The position numbers and the translations under genes were made by a program. A stretch of DNA of 5,422 bases, taken from positions 1 to 5,422 of the forward strand of contig CAMWLD010000170.1 of the NCBI GenBank assembly GCA_947175005.1. The letters run 5' to 3'. The notes beneath the pieces were generated by a model that saw only the letters and a program-made list of their open reading frames with translations, was not told where the DNA came from and ran no database searches. Source of the DNA: an uncultured Ruminococcus sp. (GTDB lineage: Bacteria > Bacillota > Clostridia > Oscillospirales > Ruminococcaceae). Below, piece after piece: positions 1-5,377 of the stretch (position 1 is its first letter; the number at the start of each line of letters is the position of its first letter).

Positions 1-768
1 GATACACAGTGTGCCTCCTTTGCCGTTCCGGCAGCCAATGACGAGGATCATATTTTTATATCCTGCGGCACATGGTCGCTTTTCGGCACAGAGACCGAAA
101 ACCCCATAAAAACCGAAAAATCGGCGCGGCTGGGCATTTCCAATGAAACAGGCTTCGGCGGCAAGACCACATTCCTTAAAAATATAATCGGGCTGTGGTT
201 CATTCAGGAGACACGCCGCTTTCTGGCGAAAAAGGGGCAGGAATATTCCTTTGCCGATCTGGAAAATATGGCGAAAAGCGCAGAGCCTTTCAAATGCTTT
301 ATCGACCCCGACGCACCCGAATTTGTTCCTCCCGGAGATATTCCCGGCAGAGTGGCGGAATTCTGCAAGCGGACAGGGCAGTATGTGCCCCAAAATTTAG
401 CGGAAATAATGCGCTGCATTTATGAGAGCCTTGCCATGAAGTACCGTCAGAGCCTGGAAGAGATCGAGGAATGCACGGGCAAGACCTACAGCCGCATATA
501 CATGGTAGGCGGGGGAATAAAGGATAAGTTCCTTTGCCGCCTTGCAGCAGGGGCTTGTAAACGCACGGTCACTGTAGGACCTGTGGAGGCAGCCGCCTAC
601 GGAAACGGACTTATACAGCTTGTTGCATTGGGAGAGATTCCCGATATGACCGCCGCCCGCAAAATTCTTTCCGCTTCGGAAAATACCGATACATTCGAGC
701 CGGAAAACCCGACCGAATGGGACAATGCATATAAAAAATACACCGCAATATGCGGCTGTCAACATTGA
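1..768 (+). CDS. rhaB: Rhamnulokinase, C-terminal part (5' end outside window)
   Basis: This is the C-terminal 255 residues of a sugar kinase of the FGGY family, best matched to rhamnulokinase, which phosphorylates L-rhamnulose with ATP in the cytoplasmic rhamnose pathway. The frame is open from base 1. The first two residues, Asp-Thr, resemble the HDT motif that holds the catalytic base in this family, so residue 1 may be that Asp. Next come the ISCGTWSLFG segment (residues 20-29), an NETGFGGK...FLKNIIGLW segment (48-66) typical of RhaB, the nucleotide-binding GGGIKD (170-175) and GPVEAAAYGN (193-202). RhaB proteins are usually about 470-490 residues, so roughly the first 220 are missing here. 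The stop is followed after 30 bases by a terminator, so this is the last gene of its transcript. A related FGGY kinase such as fuculokinase is less likely given the GTWSL and KNIIGLW segments. Confidence 0.88.
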   Translation, partial: DTQCASFAVPAANDEDHIFISCGTWSLFGTETENPIKTEKSARLGISNETGFGGKTTFLKNIIGLWFIQETRRFLAKKGQEYSFADLENMAKSAEPFKCFIDPDAPEFVPPGDIPGRVAEFCKRTGQYVPQNLAEIMRCIYESLAMKYRQSLEEIEECTGKTYSRIYMVGGGIKDKFLCRLAAGACKRTVTVGPVEAAAYGNGLIQLVALGEIPDMTAARKILSASENTDTFEPENPTEWDNAYKKYTAICGCQH

Positions 769-772
769 CAGC
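755..772. repeat. 8-bp palindrome over the rhaB stop codon
   Basis: GCTGTCAA and TTGACAGC form perfect inverted arms separated by CA, and the rhaB stop TGA (766-768) lies in the right arm. A second CATTGACAG follows at once, giving a 9-bp direct duplication at 763-771 and 772-780. The palindrome could be a weak operator-like site or simply a by-product of the duplication. Nothing in the sequence settles its role. Confidence 0.4.
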
Positions 773-797
773 ATTGACAGCACAGGTAATATAAAAA

Positions 798-830
798 GCA
801 TTCTCCGCCCACAGCGGGGAATGTTTTTTT
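798..830 (+). terminator. Intrinsic terminator after rhaB
   Basis: Bases 799-808 pair with 814-823 to give a 10-bp stem with one G-U pair (804 with 818) and a five-base loop, CCACA. Seven T residues follow directly (824-830). The A run before the stem (793-797) could also pair with the T run. This is a textbook rho-independent terminator for the rhamnulokinase transcript. Confidence 0.9.
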
Positions 831-915
831 GCGGTTTGCCAATACATGGAAATTTTACCTTTAGTATAACTTTTTTCGACAAATTCCGCAGTCCGAAGCT
901 AAGGGGACAAGCAGG

Positions 916-979
916 TTTTCAACAACATTTTCAACAAGCTTTTGAAAAAATCCCGTAGTTTTCAACATACTTTTCAACA
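916..979. repeat. Two pairs of TTTTCAACA motifs
   Basis: TTTTCAACA occurs exactly at 916-924, 928-936, 959-967 and 971-979. The copies form two pairs, each with a start-to-start spacing of 12 bases, and the pairs are 31 bases apart. CTTTTGAAAA lies between them (940-949). The motif differs at two positions from the Firmicute DnaA box TTATCCACA, so it may be a degenerate DnaA-box cluster or an operator for another regulator. It sits between the rhaB terminator and the small membrane-protein gene at 1105, in an otherwise gene-free spacer (831-1104). Confidence 0.6.
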
Positions 980-1048
980 ATCGGTTTAATACTGTATGTA
1001 TATATTTTCCCGAAATGGGTAATAATAGAATCGGATATAAATGTAAAT

Positions 1049-1072
1049 CGAATTTTACGGCGAATTTTACGG
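1049..1072. repeat. 12-bp tandem duplication
   Basis: CGAATTTTACGG is present twice head to tail (1049-1060 and 1061-1072), and a third partial copy begins with CGAA at 1073. It lies in the presumed 5' untranslated region of the gene at 1105, 18 bases before its ribosome binding site. It may be replication slippage or a duplicated binding site. Confidence 0.6.
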
Positions 1073-1090
1073 CGAAAATAAATGCCTTCC

Positions 1091-1097
1091 AAAGGAG
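1091..1097 (+). promoter_or_regulatory. Ribosome binding site that sets the start at 1105
   Basis: AAAGGAG matches the 16S anti-Shine-Dalgarno pairing well and lies seven bases (TAATAAC) before ATG at 1105. The in-frame ATG further upstream at 1015 has no comparable site, and the stretch between the two is AT-rich and contains the 12-bp tandem duplication, so 1105 is preferred. Confidence 0.85.
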
Positions 1098-1104
1098 TAA
1101 TAAC

Positions 1105-1449
1105 ATGATAAAAGGCGTAAATAAACGGATAGTCGAGGTGCGGCTGCCCGAAAGCGAATATTTTGAAAGGGCGTTGGTATTTCTGCGCAGCGACCTGCCC
1201 GTTTCCGACAGTACAGCAAGCACACCCGCCATAGCGGAGGGCGATATTGCCGCCGCGGCTATGAAAGATATAACCTTGCTCGAAAGCGACCTGCCCTGTG
1301 TAAACGAGCCTGTGACCTCTTCGGGGAAATTCCTCCGCTGCTTTTTGCGGATAGGCGTGTGTGTCTCCGCGCTTTTCCGCCTGCTGTGGCACGTATCGGT
1401 GATAGTGTGCGCTGTCGGGATAGTATATATGTTATTTGATATGCGGTAA
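1105..1449 (+). CDS. Unrecognised small protein with C-terminal membrane segment
   Basis: This 114-residue protein is one I do not recognise as a named family. The N-terminal half is charged and soluble-looking (MIKGVNKRIVEVRLPESEYFERALVFLRSD). A low-complexity Ala/Thr/Ser stretch follows at about residues 35-53. A short segment is repeated loosely: LRSDLP near 27-32 and LESDLP near 59-64. The last 39 residues are strongly hydrophobic, with Arg residues before and within, and a likely single membrane helix at about 93-110, followed by a short DMR tail. This suggests a tail-anchored membrane protein with its N-terminus in the cytoplasm. It has its own strong ribosome binding site, is isolated from rhaB by a terminator and ends before another terminator, so it is probably monocistronic. 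Function is unknown. Confidence 0.72.
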   Translation: MIKGVNKRIVEVRLPESEYFERALVFLRSDLPVSDSTASTPAIAEGDIAAAAMKDITLLESDLPCVNEPVTSSGKFLRCFLRIGVCVSALFRLLWHVSVIVCAVGIVYMLFDMR

Positions 1450-1484
1450 AGGAACAGTCGCACAATGCAACGCTATACAAATGC

Positions 1485-1519
1485 AAACACCCTCGGTAAA
1501 TTTTCGCCGAGGGTGTTTT
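1485..1519. terminator. Intrinsic terminator, probably bidirectional
   Basis: Bases 1487-1496 pair with 1507-1516 without mismatch, around a ten-base loop. TTTT ends the plus-strand side (1516-1519), and AAA before the stem (1485-1487) gives a T tract on the minus strand. It lies between two convergent genes, ending at 1449 and 1595, so it can stop transcripts from both sides. Confidence 0.87.
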
Positions 1520-1577
1520 GTGATTATTTGCAAAAACAATGGACAAAGGCATTGCACAGTCTTTTACGGAAGTCCGA

Positions 1578-1613
1578 CTCTTGCTTCTTGCCTCTTAACC
1601 TCTTGCCTCTTGC
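1578..1613. repeat. Heptamer array A (CTCTTGC units)
   Basis: Five 7-bp units follow each other: CTCTTGC, TTCTTGC, CTCTTAA, then after one extra C, CTCTTGC and CTCTTGC. On the minus strand the unit reads GCAAGAG. The array covers the 3' end of the 125-aa gene. The degenerate unit CTCTTAA supplies its stop codon (1595-1597), and the units before it encode its last residues, so the array has become part of the coding sequence. A second array of the same unit and orientation lies at 2038-2065. Confidence 0.8.
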
Positions 1614-1972
1614 TGCAAACAGTCCTCCAGATCGACATATTTGTCCGCAAGATCCATTGCACGCTTGCGCTGTTCACCGATAAATCCCAGTGATTCGGGC
1701 TTTTCAAGGCATTTTTCCTCCAGCCAGCGGAGCATTTCGTCATAACCCTCCTGTGACAACGGGAAACGCTTTGTTTCCTTGTTTTCCGTTTTGTCTATGC
1801 AGTTCCTGCCGCTCCACACAATGGCTTCAAGCTCCTTTTCCCCCTCTTTCGGACGGTGGGGAATGACCTTGTAGTTGAAATCACGGCAGTCAAGACTTCC
1901 CGAATATATACCGCCCTCGCCGAAAAGAAAAAATTTCGGTATCTCAAATATTTTTGATGCAGATGAACCCAT
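1595..1972 (-). CDS. Unrecognised 125-aa protein
   Basis: I do not recognise this protein. It has no signal peptide or membrane segment and looks cytoplasmic. The N-terminal part (about residues 8-40) is aromatic and glycine-rich, with IPKFFLFGEGG followed by YSGSLDCRDFNYKVIP. The middle has IVWSGRNCID, and the C-terminal third is charged and probably helical (EMLRWLEEKCLE, KRAMDLADKYVDLEDCL). The start at 1972 is supported by AAAGGGAG seven bases upstream on the minus strand. It starts 111 bases after the pepV stop, and no canonical terminator lies between, so read-through from the cdaR-pepV operon is possible. The C-terminal QQEARG is encoded by heptamer array A and is likely a recent, non-essential addition. 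Confidence 0.7.
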   Translation of the reverse strand: MGSSASKIFEIPKFFLFGEGGIYSGSLDCRDFNYKVIPHRPKEGEKELEAIVWSGRNCIDKTENKETKRFPLSQEGYDEMLRWLEEKCLEKPESLGFIGEQRKRAMDLADKYVDLEDCLQQEARG

Positions 1973-2027
1973 ATAAAATCTCCCTTTGAAAAATTTTAAA
2001 TAAACGGTTAAAAAACAATGTGCAGCA

Positions 2028-2086
2028 TAAGCGGTTTTTCTTGCCTCTTGCTTCTCGCCTCTTGCATCTATTAGGTGAGCCGCTTA
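2028..2086. other. Short stem enclosing heptamer array B
   Basis: TAAGCGG (2028-2034) and CCGCTTA (2080-2086) are perfect inverted 7-mers. The right arm covers the pepV stop codon, and heptamer array B sits in the 45-base loop. On the minus strand a T run is found only about 15 bases after the stem, so this is not a canonical terminator, though it could protect or weakly terminate the 3' end of the pepV mRNA. Confidence 0.4.
2038..2065. repeat. Heptamer array B (CTCTTGC units)
   Basis: Four perfectly phased 7-bp units are present: TTCTTGC, CTCTTGC, TTCTCGC and CTCTTGC. They match array A at 1578-1613 in both unit and orientation. The array lies 18 bases beyond the stop codon of pepV on the minus strand, so each array is tied to the 3' end of a minus-strand gene. 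Confidence 0.8.
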
Positions 2087-3505
2087 CTCTGTAAGCAACC
2101 GCAGCAAAGCTTCCGTGTATATCACAATATCGTCCCGAAGTTCCTCTATGCCGATAAACTCGTCAGCGCCGTGCATATGGTTTTCGTCGCTCCACTCCGC
2201 ACCGAATGCCACGCCCTCGGCGGTATCGTGAACATATGTGCCGCCGCCTATGGCAAGGCATTTGCCGGGCTTTCCCGTGAAATCCTCGTAAACCGCCAAA
2301 AGGGTGCGCACCAGCTCGCTGTCCTCGTTTGCCGCATGAGGCTCGCTTGCCATTACCGCTTTGCCCGCCATGCGGCATTCTGCGGCAGTGCGGTCAAAGG
2401 CAGCCACGGTCTCCTTTGCGTCAACAATGGGAGGGTATCGGCAGTCAAAGCCCGCAGTGAGCGTTTGCCCGTCAAAAATAAGTCTGCTGAGAACTACGCT
2501 CAAATTCCCGTTTTTTTCGTCCGTCAGCTTCAGCCCCGCATATTTTCCCTCATTGTCGCCATAGGGGAAACGGTTTGCCAGCTGTCTGACAATATCCTTT
2601 ACGCCCCCGTCAAACATAAGCTTTGACAGCAGCCCTATAAGAGCAGTCAGCGCGTTATGTCCCTTTTCGGGAGTTGAGGCATGAGCGCCTTTGCCCTTGG
2701 CGTTTATGCAGACAATATTTTCATTGGTATCGTCCTTTTCAAACATAAAGGTTATCCCCTCGGGGGAAAAACGCTTTGCTATCCCCACAAGAGACGTTAT
2801 CTCAAAGCCCTTTACACGGGCAAAAGCCTCTTCGGGAACTGCATTGTAAGCCCCGTCCGCTTTAATGGACAGGACCGCCCGTCCGCCCTCGGGCACAGGC
2901 TTTGCAGGCGCTGTCATATCATACCGCACCATGCCCTTTTCCACGGTTATCACGGGAAAAGAGCCGTCGGGAGTGAACAGCATGGGCGGGAAAGCTTCCT
3001 TTGAGGTGTAATATTCCATATCCGTCGAGCCGTTTTCCTCGTTGCTGCCAAGGATAAGCCGCATATTTCTTTTAAGGGAAATTTCGCCCCTGTTCACGCT
3101 GTCCCGTATGATCTTCATAGCAGTAATAATTGCCGCCGCAGGGCCTTTGTCGTCAATAGCGCCCCTGCCGTAAATGCGCCCGTTACGTATCTCGGCGGTA
3201 AAAGGGTCGCTGTGCCAGCTTTGCCCCTCGGTGGGCACAACGTCTAAATGCGCCAGCACTCCCACCTCGGGTTCACGTTCGTCAAAAGCTGCGGTTATGG
3301 CGTGTCCCTCGAAATTTTTCACGGTAAAGCCCAGTTCCTTTAAATAGGATTGTGTAAAGTTCAAAGCCTTTGCGCACTCCTCGCCGTAAGGGGCATTTTC
3401 GCCGGTAGGTTCTGTTGCAACGCTTTTAAAGGAAATTAAATTTTTCAGCAGTTCAATAGCCTCGTCCAAATATTCATCGGCTTTCAGGGATATTTTATTT
3501 ATCAT
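2084..3505 (-). CDS. pepV: Zinc dipeptidase, PepV/Sapep type (peptidase family M20)
   Basis: The 473-residue product matches the length of PepV-type dipeptidases (about 470), cytoplasmic two-zinc enzymes that cleave dipeptides such as those from peptide uptake or wall turnover. The M20 motifs are complete. HLDVVP gives ligands His86 and Asp88, and GRGAIDDKG gives the bridging Asp118. NEENGSTD gives the catalytic Glu156 and ligand Glu157, and TPDGSFPV gives Asp180. GKGAHASTPEKG in the lid domain gives His275, and HGADE near the end gives His445; these assignments come from motif alignment from memory. The lid domain lies at roughly 190-380 between the two halves of the catalytic domain. The start is fixed by AAAGGAG seven bases before ATG. 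The gene lies 41 bases after cdaR and is probably co-transcribed. A beta-Ala-Xaa dipeptidase or another substrate range within the family cannot be excluded. Confidence 0.93.
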   Translation of the reverse strand: MINKISLKADEYLDEAIELLKNLISFKSVATEPTGENAPYGEECAKALNFTQSYLKELGFTVKNFEGHAITAAFDEREPEVGVLAHLDVVPTEGQSWHSDPFTAEIRNGRIYGRGAIDDKGPAAAIITAMKIIRDSVNRGEISLKRNMRLILGSNEENGSTDMEYYTSKEAFPPMLFTPDGSFPVITVEKGMVRYDMTAPAKPVPEGGRAVLSIKADGAYNAVPEEAFARVKGFEITSLVGIAKRFSPEGITFMFEKDDTNENIVCINAKGKGAHASTPEKGHNALTALIGLLSKLMFDGGVKDIVRQLANRFPYGDNEGKYAGLKLTDEKNGNLSVVLSRLIFDGQTLTAGFDCRYPPIVDAKETVAAFDRTAAECRMAGKAVMASEPHAANEDSELVRTLLAVYEDFTGKPGKCLAIGGGTYVHDTAEGVAFGAEWSDENHMHGADEFIGIEELRDDIVIYTEALLRLLTE

Positions 3506-3546
3506 TGCAAAACTCCTTTTATAGTGTCGAATATAAAGCTTGCTGT

Positions 3547-4854
3547 TTAATCGCCCATATCAATGTACTGCGCCGTTACGTATATTTTGGGCGTGGCAAC
3601 GCCGTCCTTTCCGCTGAACCAGACCTTGTCATAGGAGAAAATGATAATATCCACAGGGAGGTTTTTGTCCCCCTCTTCCATGTCAAAATCGAAAAGGTCG
3701 ATCTGTGCGGTAATATCGGCGCTGGAAATTTCGGCGATCTGTTTTTCATCACCCACTAAAGAAATTGTCAAGCCCGATACCACGGGAGTAAAATCGAACT
3801 GGGGTGGGCGGTTCACAAACTGGATATCCTTACCCATTATAACAATGGGCTTTGTGGATATGCCTTCGGAAGGGCAGGTCACTGTTATAGTATCTATCTG
3901 GGACAGGTTTTCATACCCCTCGGGGAGGAATTTTTCCGTCTGGAATTCAAACCGTGAGCCTTTGTCCACCTCACGCATATTTATAGTGCCTATGGAAAGG
4001 CTTTCCCGCTCGTTTATCTTGTCGTTGGGAGCGGCAATGGTCAGCTCGTCAATGGAATAGGTCAGCTGCTCTCTGAAATAATCCAGGTCAAAATTTTCGG
4101 GAGCGTTTATAATATCCACCTCAAGGGGCAGGGTCTTTCGGACAAATACGGGTATTTGCACGGAAAAGGAGGTCTTGTCAAAGCTCAGCGCACTCGTGTC
4201 CGCTATGACCGAATTGCGGTTGTAGAGAACTATCTGATCGGAGGTAAAGTCATAGGACGAATCCAGGACTCTGTTAGGGGAGACCTTAACGCAAACATCG
4301 GTAACGGAATTTACCGTATTCTGCGGGCCTGTGACAGTTATCACCGAGGGAGTGACAATGGGGTCGCCGCTCATGTAGCCCGACGCCACCGAGGCATTTT
4401 CCACCATGGGGGAGACGGTGAATTCCTTTGAGATTATTTTGTCAAAGGACACACGCACGGAGGAGGGTTCAATACTTTTTATCTCGTAATCGCTGTCGGT
4501 GAGGCAGGTAATTCTTACGGGCAGGTTGTATTCTCTTGGCAGCATTACCGTGGACATATCGAGCCAGGCGTTGAAATCCTCTGCTTTGAGGCTGCCAATG
4601 CTGCCGCGTTCGCCCGATATGGTCAGGGTTATGGTTTCTGTAGGGGGATTTACCGTGTCAAGCTGGTTTGCCTGGGCGTAAGTGCCCTCCATGGAGAGGG
4701 TCATGGGGATGTTGTAGAAGGTGGTTTCGATAATGGGGTATTCGGTGATAGACACCGCCGCCCAAACGCCCACAGCGAGGATTATGGAGATAATTTTAAG
4801 TGTGAAATCCTTTCGGAAAAGCCCCGAGAGGAAATCGGAAATTTTTTTGAACAT
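3547..4854 (-). CDS. cdaR: CdaR/YbbR-domain membrane protein
   Basis: This 435-residue protein has a short basic cytoplasmic N-terminus, one membrane helix at about residues 18-36 (LKIISIILAVGVWAAVSI) and a large extracytoplasmic part made of consecutive YbbR-like beta domains. I place these at roughly 43-138, 143-225, 230-330 and 335-432. Typical features are IVTPSVITVTGPQNTVNSVTDVCVKV (about 166-191) and SIEPSSVRVSFDK (127-139). In Firmicutes CdaR binds the membrane c-di-AMP synthase CdaA and modulates its activity. The start at 4854 is preceded by GAGG eight bases upstream on the minus strand. No cdaA lies within the 568 bases upstream, which is unusual because cdaA normally comes directly before cdaR. 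The call to the YbbR family is firm; the CdaR role is by analogy. Confidence 0.88.
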   Translation of the reverse strand: MFKKISDFLSGLFRKDFTLKIISIILAVGVWAAVSITEYPIIETTFYNIPMTLSMEGTYAQANQLDTVNPPTETITLTISGERGSIGSLKAEDFNAWLDMSTVMLPREYNLPVRITCLTDSDYEIKSIEPSSVRVSFDKIISKEFTVSPMVENASVASGYMSGDPIVTPSVITVTGPQNTVNSVTDVCVKVSPNRVLDSSYDFTSDQIVLYNRNSVIADTSALSFDKTSFSVQIPVFVRKTLPLEVDIINAPENFDLDYFREQLTYSIDELTIAAPNDKINERESLSIGTINMREVDKGSRFEFQTEKFLPEGYENLSQIDTITVTCPSEGISTKPIVIMGKDIQFVNRPPQFDFTPVVSGLTISLVGDEKQIAEISSADITAQIDLFDFDMEEGDKNLPVDIIIFSYDKVWFSGKDGVATPKIYVTAQYIDMGD

Positions 4855-4875
4855 ATAAACAACCTCGTAAAGAAA

Positions 4876-4904
4876 AATTTATTTTATTTAATGAAAGCTC
4901 ACAA
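4876..4904 (-). promoter_or_regulatory. Possible promoter of the cdaR-pepV operon
   Basis: On the minus strand, TTGTGA (4904-4899) and TAAATT (4881-4876) are separated by 17 bases in an AT-rich stretch just before cdaR. Each hexamer matches the vegetative consensus at only four of six positions. A promoter close to the gene is plausible because the region further upstream consists of repeats, but this site is weakly supported. Confidence 0.3.
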
Positions 4905-4945
4905 GAGCACAAAAGCATTACAAACACACACACGCCACTCGGGTT

Positions 4946-5011
4946 CCAAGGGCGGAGCCTTTGGCGGGTCAAGGGCAGCGCCCTTGCGGGGGACGGGGGG
5001 CAGCGCCCCCT
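4946..5011. repeat. Three adjacent GC-rich mini-hairpins with triloops
   Basis: Three short hairpins follow each other. Bases 4946-4953 pair with 4957-4964 (loop GGA, one G-T pair). Bases 4970-4976 pair with 4980-4986 (loop AGC, perfect). Bases 4995-5001 pair with 5005-5011 (loop AGC, one G-T pair). All close on a C-G pair next to the loop, so the core reads GGC-NNN-GCC each time. This regular layout looks like an extragenic palindromic repeat. It ends about 90 bases upstream of cdaR, with no T run on either side, so it is not a standard terminator. Confidence 0.65.
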
Positions 5012-5136
5012 CTGACAGCCGCCATACAGAAAGCATTTCAAGAGTACCCCTCGCAAACCGCCGCCCGACGACCAGAGAAGGGGTCAAGTAAGCTAACGTC
5101 ATACATTGCAAAGTCACAGCAAATTGGCAACCCACG

Positions 5137-5205
5137 TCGGGCGGCGGTGCAGCATAGAAACGTGCGGCGAATGCCGTGCGTTTCATGCTGCCGCCCATAA
5201 GGGCG
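5137..5205 (+). ncRNA. Structured stem-loop unit 1
   Basis: On the plus strand 5149-5155 pairs with 5185-5191. A5156 then bulges, and 5157-5168 pairs with 5173-5184, closing a GAAT loop (5169-5172). Outside, 5139-5143 pairs with 5192-5196 around a five-base bulge (5144-5148). The only non-Watson-Crick pairs, 5163 with 5178 and 5164 with 5177, are G-U on this strand and would be A-C mismatches on the other. Unit 2 is a homologous copy on the opposite strand. Whether the unit is transcribed is unknown; a single-stranded DNA hairpin would look the same. Confidence 0.55.
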
Positions 5206-5207
5206 AA

Positions 5208-5278
5208 GTCGCTGACAGGTGCGAACAAAGTAAAGCGACAGCCAAACAAACAATGCCCTATTATACAAGCAAATAGGG
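5208..5278. other. Two weaker hairpins between the stem-loop units
   Basis: GTCGCT (5208-5213) pairs with AGCGAC (5234-5239) around a 20-base loop. CCCTATT (5256-5262) pairs with AATAGGG (5272-5278) around a nine-base loop. After them, CTCGGC occurs twice (5286-5291 and 5298-5303). The spacer between the two main units is therefore itself partly folded, but no second copy is available to test these pairings. Confidence 0.4.
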
Positions 5279-5308
5279 GCGACGGCTCGGCAAAAGCCTC
5301 GGCGTGTA

Positions 5309-5377
5309 CGCCCTTACGGGCGGCAGCATGAAACGTGTGACGTTCGTCACACATTTCTATGCTGCAAGCGCCGCCCG
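5309..5377 (-). ncRNA. Structured stem-loop unit 2 (inverted copy of unit 1)
   Basis: Read on the minus strand, this unit aligns along its length with unit 1. Bases 5323-5329 pair with 5359-5365, the base at 5358 bulges, and 5330-5341 pairs with 5346-5357, closing a four-base loop (GAAC on the minus strand). The outer arms 5317-5322 and 5372-5377 pair around a six-base bulge. Pair 5334 with 5353 is G-U on the minus strand but C-A on the plus strand, so the homologous strand is again the one that folds best. On the plus strand the hairpin is followed by a T-rich run (5379-5390), so it could also act as a plus-strand terminator. Confidence 0.55.

Noticed and set aside
1015..1104. Upstream ATG at 1015 as the start of the 1105 gene
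   Set aside because: The extra 30 codons lie in AT-rich DNA with a tandem repeat, while a strong AAAGGAG sits seven bases before the ATG at 1105.
861..1463. A 200-codon minus-strand frame opposite the small membrane-protein gene
   Set aside because: It runs antisense through the spacer and its TTTTCAACA motifs, lacks a clear ribosome binding site, and conflicts with the well-supported plus-strand gene at 1105.
2075..3004. Plus-strand frames of up to 183 codons inside pepV
   Set aside because: They are antisense shadows of a gene with complete M20 peptidase motifs.
4796..5354. Several open frames of 66-151 codons on both strands in the region upstream of cdaR
   Set aside because: They overlap each other and the inverted repeats, have no good ribosome binding sites, and give Arg/Ala/Pro-rich products typical of chance frames in GC-rich palindromic DNA.
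5137..5377. CRISPR array
   Set aside because: There are only two repeat copies, they are inverted rather than direct, and no regular spacers are present.
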